The notes under the pieces: model-generated
What the model saw: the letters and a program-made list of their open reading frames with translations, nothing else
What the model was told of the DNA's origin: nothing
The model's database searches: none
Program-made: the position numbers and the translations under genes
In this document: one piece after another, positions 55,297-63,980 of the stretch
Layout: each line of letters begins with the position of its first letter
Numbering within the stretch: position 1 is the first letter of the stretch
Origin: Sphingomonas faeni
GTDB taxonomy: Bacteria; Pseudomonadota; Alphaproteobacteria; Sphingomonadales; Sphingomonadaceae
Length of the DNA stretch: 64,000 bases
Direction: 5' to 3'
NCBI RefSeq assembly: GCF_024273235.1
Contig: NZ_JANBVH010000010.1
Span: 1 to 64,000, forward strand

Positions 55297-56541
55297 ATGG
55301 CCCAGCTCGATACCCGTGAAAAGCTCGAGATTCTCGCCGATGCGGCCAAATACGATGCGTCGTGTGCGTCGTCGGGTACGACCAAGCGCAACTCGAAGGA
55401 CGGCAAGGGGCTCGGCTCGACCGAGGGGATGGGGATCTGCCACGCCTATGCGCCGGACGGTCGCTGCATCTCGTTGCTGAAGATCCTGCTGACGAACAGC
55501 TGCATCTTCGACTGCCATTACTGCATCAACCGCAAGAGCTCGAACGTTCGCCGCGCGCGCTTCACGGCGAAGGAGGTCGTCGACCTCACCATCGCCTTCT
55601 ACAAGCGCAATTATATCGAGGGCCTGTTCCTGTCGTCGGGGATCATCGCGTCGTCGAACTACACGATGGAGCAGATGGTCGAGGTCGCGCGGTCGCTGCG
55701 CGAGGATCATCATTTCCGGGGGTATATCCACCTCAAGACGATTCCCGATGCGGACCCCGAACTGGTCCATCAGGCCGGACTGTATGCGGATCGCGTGTCG
55801 ATCAATGTCGAGCTGCCGACGGCCAACGGGCTGAAGCGGCTTGCGCCCGAGAAGGACGGGGTCCGGATCGAAACCGCGATGGCGGAGGTGAAGGCGTCGA
55901 TCATCGATGGCAAGGACGCCAAGGCCAAGTACAAGTCGGCGCCCAAGTTCGCCCCCGCCGGCCAGTCGACGCAGATGATCGTCGGCGCGGACGCGGCGAC
56001 GGACTGCGATATCGTCCGGAAGGCGTCGACTCTGTACGATCGGTTCGGCCTGCGGCGCGTCTACTATTCGGCGTTCAGCCCGATCCCGGATGCGAGCGCG
56101 GTGCTGCCGGTGCAACGCCCACCGCTGATGCGCGAGCACCGGTTGTACCAGTCGGACTGGCTGATGCGCTTCTACGAGTTCCAACCGCATGAGGTGGTGG
56201 CGGCTGCCGACGACGCCACGGGCATGCTGCCGCTCGATATCGATCCTAAGCTGGCCTGGGCGTTGAAGTTTCGCGGGAGCTTTCCGGTGGATGTGAACCG
56301 GGCGCCGCGCGAGATGCTGTTGCGGGTGCCGGGGCTTGGGGTGAAGGCGGTCAATGGCATTTTGACGAGCCGGCGTTGGCGGCGGTTGCATCTGGCGGAC
56401 GTGGCGCGGTTGACGGTGTCGGTTGCCAAGTTGCGGCCGTTCATCATTGCCGAGGACTGGCGACCGGTGGTGCTGGCGGATCGTGCGGAATTGCGGCCGA
56501 TCGTCGCGCCGAAACCAAAGCAGATGGAAATGTTCGCGTGA
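55297..56541 (+). CDS. Putative DNA modification/repair radical SAM protein
   Basis: The 414-residue protein has the radical SAM cluster C69-xxx-C73-xx-C76 (CIFDCHYCINRKSSNVRRARF) and a C-terminal helix-hairpin-helix (REMLLRVPGLGVKAVNGILTSRRWRRLHLADV), which suggests DNA binding. The family is usually next to a UdgX-like gene, as here. Its reaction has not been established to my knowledge. A likely LexA site overlaps its start. Confidence 0.9.
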   Translation: MAQLDTREKLEILADAAKYDASCASSGTTKRNSKDGKGLGSTEGMGICHAYAPDGRCISLLKILLTNSCIFDCHYCINRKSSNVRRARFTAKEVVDLTIAFYKRNYIEGLFLSSGIIASSNYTMEQMVEVARSLREDHHFRGYIHLKTIPDADPELVHQAGLYADRVSINVELPTANGLKRLAPEKDGVRIETAMAEVKASIIDGKDAKAKYKSAPKFAPAGQSTQMIVGADAATDCDIVRKASTLYDRFGLRRVYYSAFSPIPDASAVLPVQRPPLMREHRLYQSDWLMRFYEFQPHEVVAAADDATGMLPLDIDPKLAWALKFRGSFPVDVNRAPREMLLRVPGLGVKAVNGILTSRRWRRLHLADVARLTVSVAKLRPFIIAEDWRPVVLADRAELRPIVAPKPKQMEMFA

Positions 56542-56549
56542 CGGCCTAT

Positions 56550-56680
56550 TCCTCCCCGGTACGGGGAGGGGGACCAGCGCAGCTGGTGGAGGGGGGCTTC
56601 CACGAGCGTATCGTTGGTGGTGAGCCCCCTTCACCCCGCCGCTACGCGTCGCGGTCCCCCTCCCCGTGCCGGGGAGGATT
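56550..56680. repeat. Intergenic palindromic repeat, family H (copy 1)
   Basis: Halves TCCTCCCCGGTACGGGGAGG and CCCTCCCCGTGCCGGGGAGG with GACCAGCGCAGCTGGTGGAGG and GCTACGCGTCGCGGTCC arms. The right end GGGGAGG stands four bases before the next ATG and acts as its ribosome binding site. Confidence 0.9.
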
Positions 56681-58078
56681 ATGCGCGTTGTAACGCTTTC
56701 CGAACCCGACGATTTCGACGGCTGGCGTGACGCGGCGCGTGGACTGATCGCCGAAGACGTGCCGCCCGACGAAATGGTCTGGCAGGTCGGCGACGAACCG
56801 GTGGACCTGTTCGCGACCGTTGCCGAGCCCGCGCCCGTCCCAACACCCGGCGCATTCTCCGTCCCCCGCGCGTTCCTCGATCTCGCCCGCAGCGCGATCC
56901 TCGGCAGCGATCCCGAGCGGTTCGCGCTGCTCTACACCTTGCTCTTCCGCCTCCGCCGCGAACCGAAACTGATCGAGGACCGCGCCGACCCGCTCGTCCG
57001 CCGGCTCGACCGGATCGCCAAGGACGTCCGCCGCGATATCCACAAGATGCGCGCGTTCCTCCGCTTTCGCGAGGTCGAAGATGGGGGTGGGGAAGAGGGC
57101 GGCACGCGGTTCGTCGCGTGGTTCGAGCCCGACCATCACATCGTCCGCGCCAACGCCGCGTTCTTCGTCAACCGGTTTGCCAGTATGCGCTGGTCGATCC
57201 TGACGCCCGAGGTCTCGATTCACTGGGACGGCAAGGCGCTGAGCGAAGGCCCCGGCGCCAGCAAGGCCGACGCCCCCGACGGCGATCCGACCGAGGAGGT
57301 CTGGAAGACCTATTACGCCAGCATCTTCAATCCGGCGCGCGTGAAAATCGGCGCGATGCTGAAGGAGATGCCGAAGAAATACTGGAAGAACATGCCCGAA
57401 ACCGCGCTGGTGCCGGGCCTGCTGGCGGCGGCGCAGGCGAGGGAGAGCGGGATGATTGCCAAGGCGCGCGACACGGTCGGCGGCAACAGCCTGATCGCAT
57501 GGGAGGCTTTGCGCGACGAGGCGGCTGGGTGCACGCGGTGCCCGCTCTACAAGCCGGCGACGCAGACCGTGTTCGGCGAGGGCCCGGTCGATGCGCCGCT
57601 GATGTTCGTCGGCGAGCAGCCCGGCGACCAGGAGGATCTTGCCGGGCGACCGTTCGTCGGGCCCGCGGGCCAGATGTTCGACAAGGCGATGGCCGAAGCC
57701 GGCGTCGACCGCTCTCGCGCCTACGTCACCAATGCGGTGAAGCACTTCAAGTTCGAGCAGCGCGGCAAGCGGCGTATCCATGCCAAGCCGGGCGCGGGCG
57801 AGATCGACGCATGCCGGTGGTGGATCGAGCAGGAGCAGATGCTGATCAAGCCGAAGGTGACGGTGGCCCTGGGCGCGACGGCAGCGCGGTCGTTGTTCGG
57901 GAAAGTGATGACGATCGGTCGTGAGCGCGGGCGGGCGTTGCAGCTGCCGGATGGCGGCGAAGCCTGGATCACGGTGCATCCGAGCTATCTGCTCCGCCTG
58001 CCCGATCCGGCTCAGGCGGCGGAGGAATATGCGCGGTTCGTGGAGGATCTGCGCGTCGTGGGTGGACGTATCGGTTGA
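56681..58078 (+). CDS. UdgX family uracil-DNA enzyme with N-terminal DUF4130 domain
   Basis: The 465-residue protein joins an N-terminal DUF4130-type domain (about 1-255) to a UdgX domain (about 275-465). UdgX binds uracil in DNA and becomes covalently attached through a histidine; here the loop K363-R-R-I-H367 is intact. Fe-S ligands begin at AGCTRCPLYK, and the uracil-site motif is GEQPGDQEDLAGRPFVGPAG. It shares the strand with the radical SAM gene 139 bases upstream, so the two are probably one SOS-controlled unit. Confidence 0.93.
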   Translation: MRVVTLSEPDDFDGWRDAARGLIAEDVPPDEMVWQVGDEPVDLFATVAEPAPVPTPGAFSVPRAFLDLARSAILGSDPERFALLYTLLFRLRREPKLIEDRADPLVRRLDRIAKDVRRDIHKMRAFLRFREVEDGGGEEGGTRFVAWFEPDHHIVRANAAFFVNRFASMRWSILTPEVSIHWDGKALSEGPGASKADAPDGDPTEEVWKTYYASIFNPARVKIGAMLKEMPKKYWKNMPETALVPGLLAAAQARESGMIAKARDTVGGNSLIAWEALRDEAAGCTRCPLYKPATQTVFGEGPVDAPLMFVGEQPGDQEDLAGRPFVGPAGQMFDKAMAEAGVDRSRAYVTNAVKHFKFEQRGKRRIHAKPGAGEIDACRWWIEQEQMLIKPKVTVALGATAARSLFGKVMTIGRERGRALQLPDGGEAWITVHPSYLLRLPDPAQAAEEYARFVEDLRVVGGRIG

Positions 58079-58209
58079 TCCTCCCCGGTACGGGGAGGGG
58101 GACCAGCGCAGCTGGTGGAGGGGGCTCACCGCGGGCGTACCGTTCGTGGAGCCCCCCTCCACCCCACCGCTATGCGTCGCGGTCCCCCTCCCCATGCCGG
58201 GGAGGATTA
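58078..58209. repeat. Intergenic palindromic repeat, family H (copy 2)
   Basis: Same halves and arms as copy 1, ending at the stop codon of the aldo/keto reductase. Thus the UdgX gene is flanked on both sides by the same element. Confidence 0.9.
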
Positions 58210-59004
58210 CATCGCGTTCGGTTCGGGGCCGAGGCGACCCGCCGGATCGTCGAGCGCTTCGATCGCGGCCATGTCTTCGTCGTCCAGCGTCAGGTCCAGC
58301 GCCGCGAAATTGTCGGCGAGATGCTCGGCGTCGGAGGCCTTCGGGATCACCGAGAAGCCGTTCGCCAGATGCCATGCGAGGATCACCTGCGCGGCGCTGC
58401 GCCCATGCTTGTCCGCGATCCGGACGATAGCCTCATCCTGCAACAGCGTCTTGCCCTGCCCCAGCGGGCTCCAGCTCTGCGTCACGATCCCGTGCGCCTC
58501 GTGATACTTCCGCTGCTCGCGCTGCTGGAAGTTCGGGTGAAGCTCTATCTGGTTGACCGCAGGCGTCACGCCGGTCGCAGCGACGATCGCGTCGATATGC
58601 TCCGGCAGGAAGTTCGACACGCCGATCGACTTCGCCTTTCCGGCATCGCGCAGCGCGATCATCGCCTTCCACGCTTCGACATACTTGTCCTGCTTCGGCA
58701 CCGGCCAGTGCATCAGATACAGGTCGACGGACTCGACGCCGAGCAGCGCAAGACTCTCGTCCATCGCCGCGTCGGCATCGCCCTGCCGGTCGTTCCAGAG
58801 CTTGGTCGTCAGGAACGCGTCCGAGCCCTTGTAGCCATCGCCGACGCCGCGTTCGTTCTCGTAGATCGCGGCGGTGTCGACCAGGCGGAAGCCGATATCG
58901 AGCCCGGAGTGGACGATCGTCGCGGCCTGGCTGTCGGGAATCTGCCACGTGCCCATGCCGAGCTGGGGCATGGCGCGGCCGTCGTTGAGTGTGAGATCTG
59001 TCAT
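58207..59004 (-). CDS. Aldo/keto reductase
   Basis: The 265-residue NADPH-dependent reductase has the catalytic set D in RLVDTAAIY, the tyrosine of that same motif, K in FLTTKLWND and H in YLMHWPVP, and the coenzyme motif IPKASDAEHLADNFAALD. It is close to 2,5-diketo-D-gluconate reductases; the physiological aldehyde is unknown. Confidence 0.93.
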   Translation of the reverse strand: MTDLTLNDGRAMPQLGMGTWQIPDSQAATIVHSGLDIGFRLVDTAAIYENERGVGDGYKGSDAFLTTKLWNDRQGDADAAMDESLALLGVESVDLYLMHWPVPKQDKYVEAWKAMIALRDAGKAKSIGVSNFLPEHIDAIVAATGVTPAVNQIELHPNFQQREQRKYHEAHGIVTQSWSPLGQGKTLLQDEAIVRIADKHGRSAAQVILAWHLANGFSVIPKASDAEHLADNFAALDLTLDDEDMAAIEALDDPAGRLGPEPNAM

Positions 59005-59084
59005 GCCGCACCAGCGAACGAAGCGCGGACCAGTTCCGCTTTAGGGCTTCCCTTCGGCGCCCGGTTCGCGCAATCGACCGAGCC

Positions 59085-59717
59085 ATGTTCGAAAAGATCC
59101 TGGCGGTCCTCGCCACCTTCACGATCGGCGTCATCTCGTCCGGTGGCTATGTCGGCATCGCCTTGCTCATGGCGATCGAGAGCGCGTGCATCCCGCTGCC
59201 GTCCGAGATCATCATGCCGTTCGCCGGCTACCTCGTCTCGACCGGGCGATTCGACCTGTATCTCGCCGCCACCGCCGGCGCGATCGGGTGCAACCTTGGC
59301 TCGATCGTCGCCTATGAGGTCGGCAAGCGCGGCGGCCGACCGATGGCCGAGCGTTGGGGCCGCTTCGTCCTGATCGGGCCGGGCGAGCTCGACGCGGCCG
59401 ACCGGTTCTTCGCGCGCTGGGGCTCGGCCGCGGTGCTGATCGGCCGGCTGCTGCCGGTGATCCGCTCGTTCATCGCCTTCCCCGCCGGCGTCGCGCGGAT
59501 GAAGCTGGTGCCGTTCCACCTCTACACCTTCATCGGATCGTGGCCGTGGTGCTTCGGGCTGGCCTGGGTCGGCATGAAGCTCGGCGACAAATGGGACAGC
59601 GATCCGCGCGTCAAGGCCGCGTTCCACAGCGCCGACCTGTTGATCGGCATCGTCCTGATCGCGCTGGTCGCCTTCTACATCTGGCACCGGGTGCGCGGGC
59701 TGAAGCGTCACCCTTAA
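59085..59717 (+). CDS. DedA family membrane protein
   Basis: The 210-residue protein has several hydrophobic helices and the DedA stretches SACIPLPSEIIMPFAGYLV and GRLLPVIRSFIAFPAGVARM. DedA proteins move lipids or support proton motive force and envelope integrity. It meets the next gene convergently: the two stop codons share a TTAA. Confidence 0.92.
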   Translation: MFEKILAVLATFTIGVISSGGYVGIALLMAIESACIPLPSEIIMPFAGYLVSTGRFDLYLAATAGAIGCNLGSIVAYEVGKRGGRPMAERWGRFVLIGPGELDAADRFFARWGSAAVLIGRLLPVIRSFIAFPAGVARMKLVPFHLYTFIGSWPWCFGLAWVGMKLGDKWDSDPRVKAAFHSADLLIGIVLIALVAFYIWHRVRGLKRHP

Positions 59718-60415
59718 GCGTCTTGGGCAAAGCCGCGGCGCTTCGCCAGCGCGCGCAGCTCGTCGTCGCGGGTAGGGACTAGCGCGTGCACGCGGCGCTG
59801 ATACGCCGCGACGATCTCCGGACCCGCGCCCGCGGGTGAGCCGCTGTCGAACGGTGGTGCCGGATCATATTCCAGACCGAGCTGAACCGCCCGGGCGTGC
59901 GCTTCGCCGCGGATCATCGCGGTCAGCGTCAGCGCGAAGTCGATCCCCGCGGTAACGCCGCCCCCCGTGACGCGGTTGCGATCGACCACGACGCGCGCGT
60001 CGACCGGGATCGCGTTGAACAAAGTCAGCATGTCGCGCTGCGCCCAATGGCAGCCGGCGCGGTAGCCGTCGAGCAATCCCGCCGCGCCGAGGATCAGCGA
60101 GCCGGTACAGACGCTCGTCACCCACGTCGCGGTTGCGCCGATCGCCTGAACCCACGCCATCGCCTCGTCGTCGGCGATCACGGCGTTGATGCCGAAACCG
60201 CCGGGCACGCAGAGGATGTCGGCATGCGGCATTTCGGCGAAGGTCGCGGTCGGCAGGATCGAGAAACCGGCGTCCGTCGGGACCGGGTCGCGCGTCTTCC
60301 ACACGAGATCGAGCCGGGCGTTACCGAGCCGCGACAGCACCTGCGCGGGGCCGGTCAGGTCGAGCTGCGTCACGTTCGGGAACAGCAGGAAGGCGATCCG
60401 TAGGGATTGGGTCAT
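59714..60415 (-). CDS. DJ-1/PfpI family protein (isonitrile hydratase-like)
   Basis: The 233-residue protein has the nucleophile-elbow cysteine in VTSVCTGSLILGAAGLLDG, the upstream glutamate-type region CVPGGFGINAV and WAQRDMLTLFNAIPVDARVVVDRNRVTGGGVTAGIDFAL, typical of the InhA (isonitrile hydratase) branch of DJ-1/PfpI. Substrate unknown. No araC-type domain is attached. Confidence 0.9.
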   Translation of the reverse strand: MTQSLRIAFLLFPNVTQLDLTGPAQVLSRLGNARLDLVWKTRDPVPTDAGFSILPTATFAEMPHADILCVPGGFGINAVIADDEAMAWVQAIGATATWVTSVCTGSLILGAAGLLDGYRAGCHWAQRDMLTLFNAIPVDARVVVDRNRVTGGGVTAGIDFALTLTAMIRGEAHARAVQLGLEYDPAPPFDSGSPAGAGPEIVAAYQRRVHALVPTRDDELRALAKRRGFAQDA

Positions 60416-60570
60416 GCCGGTATTCCTAGCGGGAGGTTCTCAGGGCCGCGAATAGCGACATCGTTCCCGATCAGCCTAAGGCGTGGTGAAAATCACGCCA
60501 ATACAGCATCGGCCAAGGCGCGCGCGCGAGCGAAGTGTGCGAGCCGGTGGCCAGAGGATCGGAACGTGCT

Positions 60571-60677
60571 CCCCTCCCTGGAAGGGAGGGGTTGGGGGTG
60601 GGTGGGCCAATTTGGGCCACTGGGGTTCGAACTTGCGGAAACCGACCCACCCCCTGCCCCTCCCTTTCAGGGAGGGG
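60571..60677. repeat. Intergenic palindromic repeat, family A (copy 5)
   Basis: CCCCTCCCTGGAAGGGAGGG and CCCCTCCCTTTCAGGGAGGG halves with GGGGGTGGGTGGG / CCGACCCACCCCC arms. The remaining 60416-60570 shows nothing else. Confidence 0.9.
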
Positions 60678-60705
60678 GGAAGAAAGGCGCTGTCTCGCGA
60701 AGGCT

Positions 60706-61230
60706 TTATGGGAGGACAGGGACTTCGGCGGCGCGGGTCTTGTTTTCCAGGCGGGACTCTCGCACGCGCTGGCCGAAGCATCCGGTGGCGCCGCCGGCAC
60801 CGACGGCGGAGCAGCTGCCGATCGTGTTGACGCCCGAGCCTGCGTCGAGCGTGCCCTGGGCCTTGGTCGCCCAACTAGCATTCTCTGGTGTCACGACGAA
60901 CTCGCGGAGTTCTTTCGGGACGCGGTACTGCTCCTGGGCGCTGCGGCGGACGCAGACGACGATCTCTTCGCCATTCTGGTTGGTAGGGCAGCGTTCGTTG
61001 CCGAACAGCGTCAGGACGCCGTTGATCGGCGCGTTGCGCGAGACCTGCGGGGGGGCGACGACCGGTTTTGGCTTGGCGGTCGCGCCGGGCAGCGCGGGGG
61101 CCTTGGCGGGCGACTGCGCAAGGGTCGGCCCCGTATTGGCATTGGACGTATTGGCACTAGAGGTCGGCTGCGCGGTCTGTGCGACGGCGGGGCCGGCGAC
61201 GAGCAAGGCCGCCGCAAAAAGCATCTTCAT
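60706..61230 (-). CDS. Small exported protein, member 4 of the C-x(n)-E-I-V-V-C family
   Basis: The 174-residue protein has a classic signal peptide (MKMLFAAALLVAGPAVAQ) and a low-complexity linker, then NERCPTNQNGEEIVVCVRRSAQEQYRVPKELREF, the same pattern as the three proteins at 39.2-40.4 kb. A second cysteine pair (IGSCSAVGAGGATGCFG) follows. GGGAG eight bases before the ATG at 61230 decides the start over the upstream ATG. Function unknown. Confidence 0.82.
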   Translation of the reverse strand: MKMLFAAALLVAGPAVAQTAQPTSSANTSNANTGPTLAQSPAKAPALPGATAKPKPVVAPPQVSRNAPINGVLTLFGNERCPTNQNGEEIVVCVRRSAQEQYRVPKELREFVVTPENASWATKAQGTLDAGSGVNTIGSCSAVGAGGATGCFGQRVRESRLENKTRAAEVPVLP

Positions 61231-61303
61231 ACGCATCACTCCCACGCGTTCGTTCGGCTTGTTATAATCGCTTGGCCGTATCCATTGATCCGTTTCCGTC
61301 CGC

Positions 61304-61837
61304 CTAGATCCGCTTGGCGGTCGCGATCGCGACCTTGCAGCCGAGCCGGATCACCGCGCTCAATACCGGGTAGCCCGGCGTCTCCTCGGCACCCGCCGCA
61401 ATCGCGGTCGCCTTGTGTTCGAGTTCCTCGGCCTGGAAATCGAGGATCGCTGCCGATAGCTCGGGATCGCTGGCGCCAAGCTGAACGAGCTGTTCCTCGT
61501 AATGTTTGTCGATCTCGGTCTCGACCGCCGCAGTGCACGCCATCGCCGCACGCGGGCTGATCGCCGCGGTCACCGCGCCGAGCGCGAAGCCGGCGACCTT
61601 CCAGATCGGCTGCAACACGGTGGGGCGCACGCGCCGCTCGACGATCATCCGGTCGAAGAACGCGCGGTGCCGCTCTTCCTGTTGCGCCATGTGGTGGATC
61701 GAGCGCGACGCCGGGTGACGGTCGCCGAGCACGGCCAACTGGCCCGCGTAGATACGGATCGCGCCGTATTCGCCGGCCTGGTCGACGCGGATCATCGAGT
61801 CCGTCGCTCGCTTGACGTCTCCTGGCTTCCAACTCAT
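61304..61837 (-). CDS. coq7: Demethoxyubiquinone hydroxylase
   Basis: The 177-residue di-iron protein has the ligands of Coq7: AGEYGAIRIY, QQEERHRAFFDRM, ETEIDKHYEEQL and EELEHKATAI. Coq7 adds a hydroxyl group late in ubiquinone synthesis. The start at 61837 follows a GAGGAAG. It overlaps the dsbB stop by ATGA. Confidence 0.94.
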   Translation of the reverse strand: MSWKPGDVKRATDSMIRVDQAGEYGAIRIYAGQLAVLGDRHPASRSIHHMAQQEERHRAFFDRMIVERRVRPTVLQPIWKVAGFALGAVTAAISPRAAMACTAAVETEIDKHYEEQLVQLGASDPELSAAILDFQAEELEHKATAIAAGAEETPGYPVLSAVIRLGCKVAIATAKRI

Positions 61838-62316
61838 CTCGTCTTCCTCATGAGAGCGAATATGGTGATCGCACCTCCCAGAGAAAAGATGGCGTTGAAG
61901 CCGGCGAGCGAAATGCCGAACAGTTTCCACTGCGCCGAATCACAACGCACCATCGGCGCATTCATGATCGCGGCGAGACGCTCCGCCGCGGTCGTGCCAG
62001 CCATCGAGACGGTCGTGGTGCAGGCGGTGAAGCCGTTCCACCAATGATATTCGACGCCGGCATGCGCGACGCCGATCAGGCCGCTGAGCCCGATCAACAG
62101 CCCGGCGATGATGACCAGCGATGCGCGCAACGACCGCCCGGGCACGAAGAACGTCGCGCCGGCAATCAGCAACGCGGAATAATGCGGCCAGCGCTGCCAA
62201 TGGCACATCTCGCACGGATACAGCCCGCCGAGATATTGCGAGCCGAGCGCGCCGAGCAGCAGGAATGCCGGCAGCAACAGCGCGATCGCGCGCGCGATCT
62301 CTTCGTTCTTGGTCAT
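61834..62316 (-). CDS. dsbB: Disulfide bond formation protein DsbB family
   Basis: The 160-residue protein has four hydrophobic segments, the first active pair CEMC in GGLYPCEMCHWQRWPHY and a second pair C99...C125 in FTACTTT and MVRCDSAQW. It reoxidises DsbA using quinone at the inner membrane. It lies 20 bases after ctpA, so ctpA-dsbB-coq7 form a leftward operon. Confidence 0.92.
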   Translation of the reverse strand: MTKNEEIARAIALLLPAFLLLGALGSQYLGGLYPCEMCHWQRWPHYSALLIAGATFFVPGRSLRASLVIIAGLLIGLSGLIGVAHAGVEYHWWNGFTACTTTVSMAGTTAAERLAAIMNAPMVRCDSAQWKLFGISLAGFNAIFSLGGAITIFALMRKTR

Positions 62317-62336
62317 GCCAAGCCCACGACGCACGC

Positions 62337-63728
62337 TCAATTGGTGGGCGCCTTGGTTGCGTCGGGGGCGGTAGGATCGGGCTTGATCGGGCGCGGCTTG
62401 GTCGCGGCGGCGACCTGGACCGGACCGCCGAGGCGCGCAACGGTCTTCAGCGCATAATAGAGCTGGAAGTCGTCGATACCCTGTTTCTTCAGCTGGTCGG
62501 GCGTCTGCGAGAAGCGGGGATCGGTCTTGGTATCCTCCTCGAGTACCGCGTTGTCGGCCTTCACCTCGTTGATCAGATGCTTGCGCAGATCCGCCTCGCG
62601 GAACACCGGGCGCGACTTGTAGTCGGGATCGGTGAGCTGCGGCACCTTGATGTCGGGCTCGATCCCGCCCTCCTGCACCGACCGGCCGGACGGCGTGAAA
62701 TAGCGCGCGGTGGTGAGGCGGAGCGCGGTCTCGGGGCCGAGCTGCAACACCGTCTGGACCGAGCCCTTGCCGAAGCTGCGCTCGCCCATGATCAGTGCGC
62801 GGTGGTGATCCTGGAGCGCGCCGGCGACGATCTCGGAGGCGGACGCGGTGCCGGGATCGGTGAGAACGACGACCGGCAGGCCGTGCGCGTCGTCGCCGGG
62901 CTTCGCGTAATAGCGCTCGATATCGGTCTTCTCGCGACCGCGCTGCGAGACGATCTCGCCGTGATCGAGGAACGCGTCGCTGACCTCGATCGCCTGGGTC
63001 AGGAGCCCACCGCCATTTTCGCGAAGGTCGACGACATAGCCCAAGGGACGGTGCCCGAGCGACTTGTCGATCGCCATGATCGCCGCGCGGGTGTCGGCAC
63101 CGGTGTTTTCGCTGAAGGTATTGATGTTGATATAGCCGACGTCGCCGCGGACTTCCCACTTCACCGGCTTCTGGACGATGATCTCGCGCATCATCGTCAC
63201 GTCGAGCGGCTTGTCGCGGCCGGGGCGAACGAGCCCGAGCGTGATCTTGCTGCCGGGCTTGCCGCGCATCTTGCCGACCGCCTCGTCGAGCGAATCGCCG
63301 TAGATCAGCTTGCCGTCGATATGCGTTATATAGTCGCCGGATTTGACGCCGGCGCGGGCGGCGGGGGAATCCTCCTGCGGGGAGACGACCTTGATCGCGC
63401 CGTCTTCCATTTGGACTGTCAGGCCGAGACCGCCGTAATTGCCCTCGGTCATGATCCGGAGGTTTTCGTAGTCGAGCGCGTCGACATACGAGCTGTGCGG
63501 ATCGAGGCTGGCGAGCATGCCCTGGATCGCGCCCTTGATCAGCGTCTTGTCATCGACCTTGTCGACATATTCCGCCTTCACGCGGTTGAAGACGTCGAGG
63601 AACTGGTCGAACTCGCGATAGGTATCGGTGTCGACCGCCGCCATCGCCGAGGTGGCGAGCGGGATCAGCGTCAGCGCGCCGACGATCGCCGTGGCGGTAA
63701 GCATAGGAGCACGAATAGGACGGGGCAT
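62337..63728 (-). CDS. C-terminal processing protease (S41, CtpA-like)
   Basis: The 463-residue periplasmic protease has a signal peptide (ATAIVGALTLIPLATSAMA), a PDZ domain (about 90-180) with GGLGLTVQMEDGAIKVVSPQED, and the S41 core with the catalytic serine in DPGTASASEIVAGAL and the lysine in GERSFGKGSVQT. A later ATG at 63704 would shorten the signal but fit as well. CtpA trims and removes periplasmic and cell-wall enzymes. Confidence 0.94.
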   Translation of the reverse strand: MPRPIRAPMLTATAIVGALTLIPLATSAMAAVDTDTYREFDQFLDVFNRVKAEYVDKVDDKTLIKGAIQGMLASLDPHSSYVDALDYENLRIMTEGNYGGLGLTVQMEDGAIKVVSPQEDSPAARAGVKSGDYITHIDGKLIYGDSLDEAVGKMRGKPGSKITLGLVRPGRDKPLDVTMMREIIVQKPVKWEVRGDVGYININTFSENTGADTRAAIMAIDKSLGHRPLGYVVDLRENGGGLLTQAIEVSDAFLDHGEIVSQRGREKTDIERYYAKPGDDAHGLPVVVLTDPGTASASEIVAGALQDHHRALIMGERSFGKGSVQTVLQLGPETALRLTTARYFTPSGRSVQEGGIEPDIKVPQLTDPDYKSRPVFREADLRKHLINEVKADNAVLEEDTKTDPRFSQTPDQLKKQGIDDFQLYYALKTVARLGGPVQVAAATKPRPIKPDPTAPDATKAPTN

Positions 63729-63858
63729 CGATGGTCCTGCAACCTGAGAAGTGACGTGTCGTACAGTGGTGACGGCGTAGCGTAATGACGTGGTGGCGGC
63801 AACGCGCGCGCGGAGTGAAGACTGATGAGGGTTAACGGGGGCTGACCGGGGGCCCCAT

Positions 63859-63980
63859 CGATCCTCCCCCGCCAGGGGGAGGTGGCACCGAAGGTGACGG
63901 AGGGGGAGGACACGGAACAGCGGTTACCCCTTCCTCCCCCTCCGTCCGGCAAGCGCCAGCCACCTCCCCCTTGCGGGATC
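63859..63980. repeat. Intergenic palindromic repeat, family B (copy 3)
   Basis: GATCCTCCCCCGCCAGGGGG and inverse CACCTCCCCCTTGCGGGATC. Nothing else is seen between 63729 and the right edge. Confidence 0.88.

Noticed and set aside
62121..63785. Long open frame opposite ctpA and dsbB
   Set aside because: The ctpA and dsbB frames carry catalytic motifs and signal or membrane segments; the opposite frame has none.
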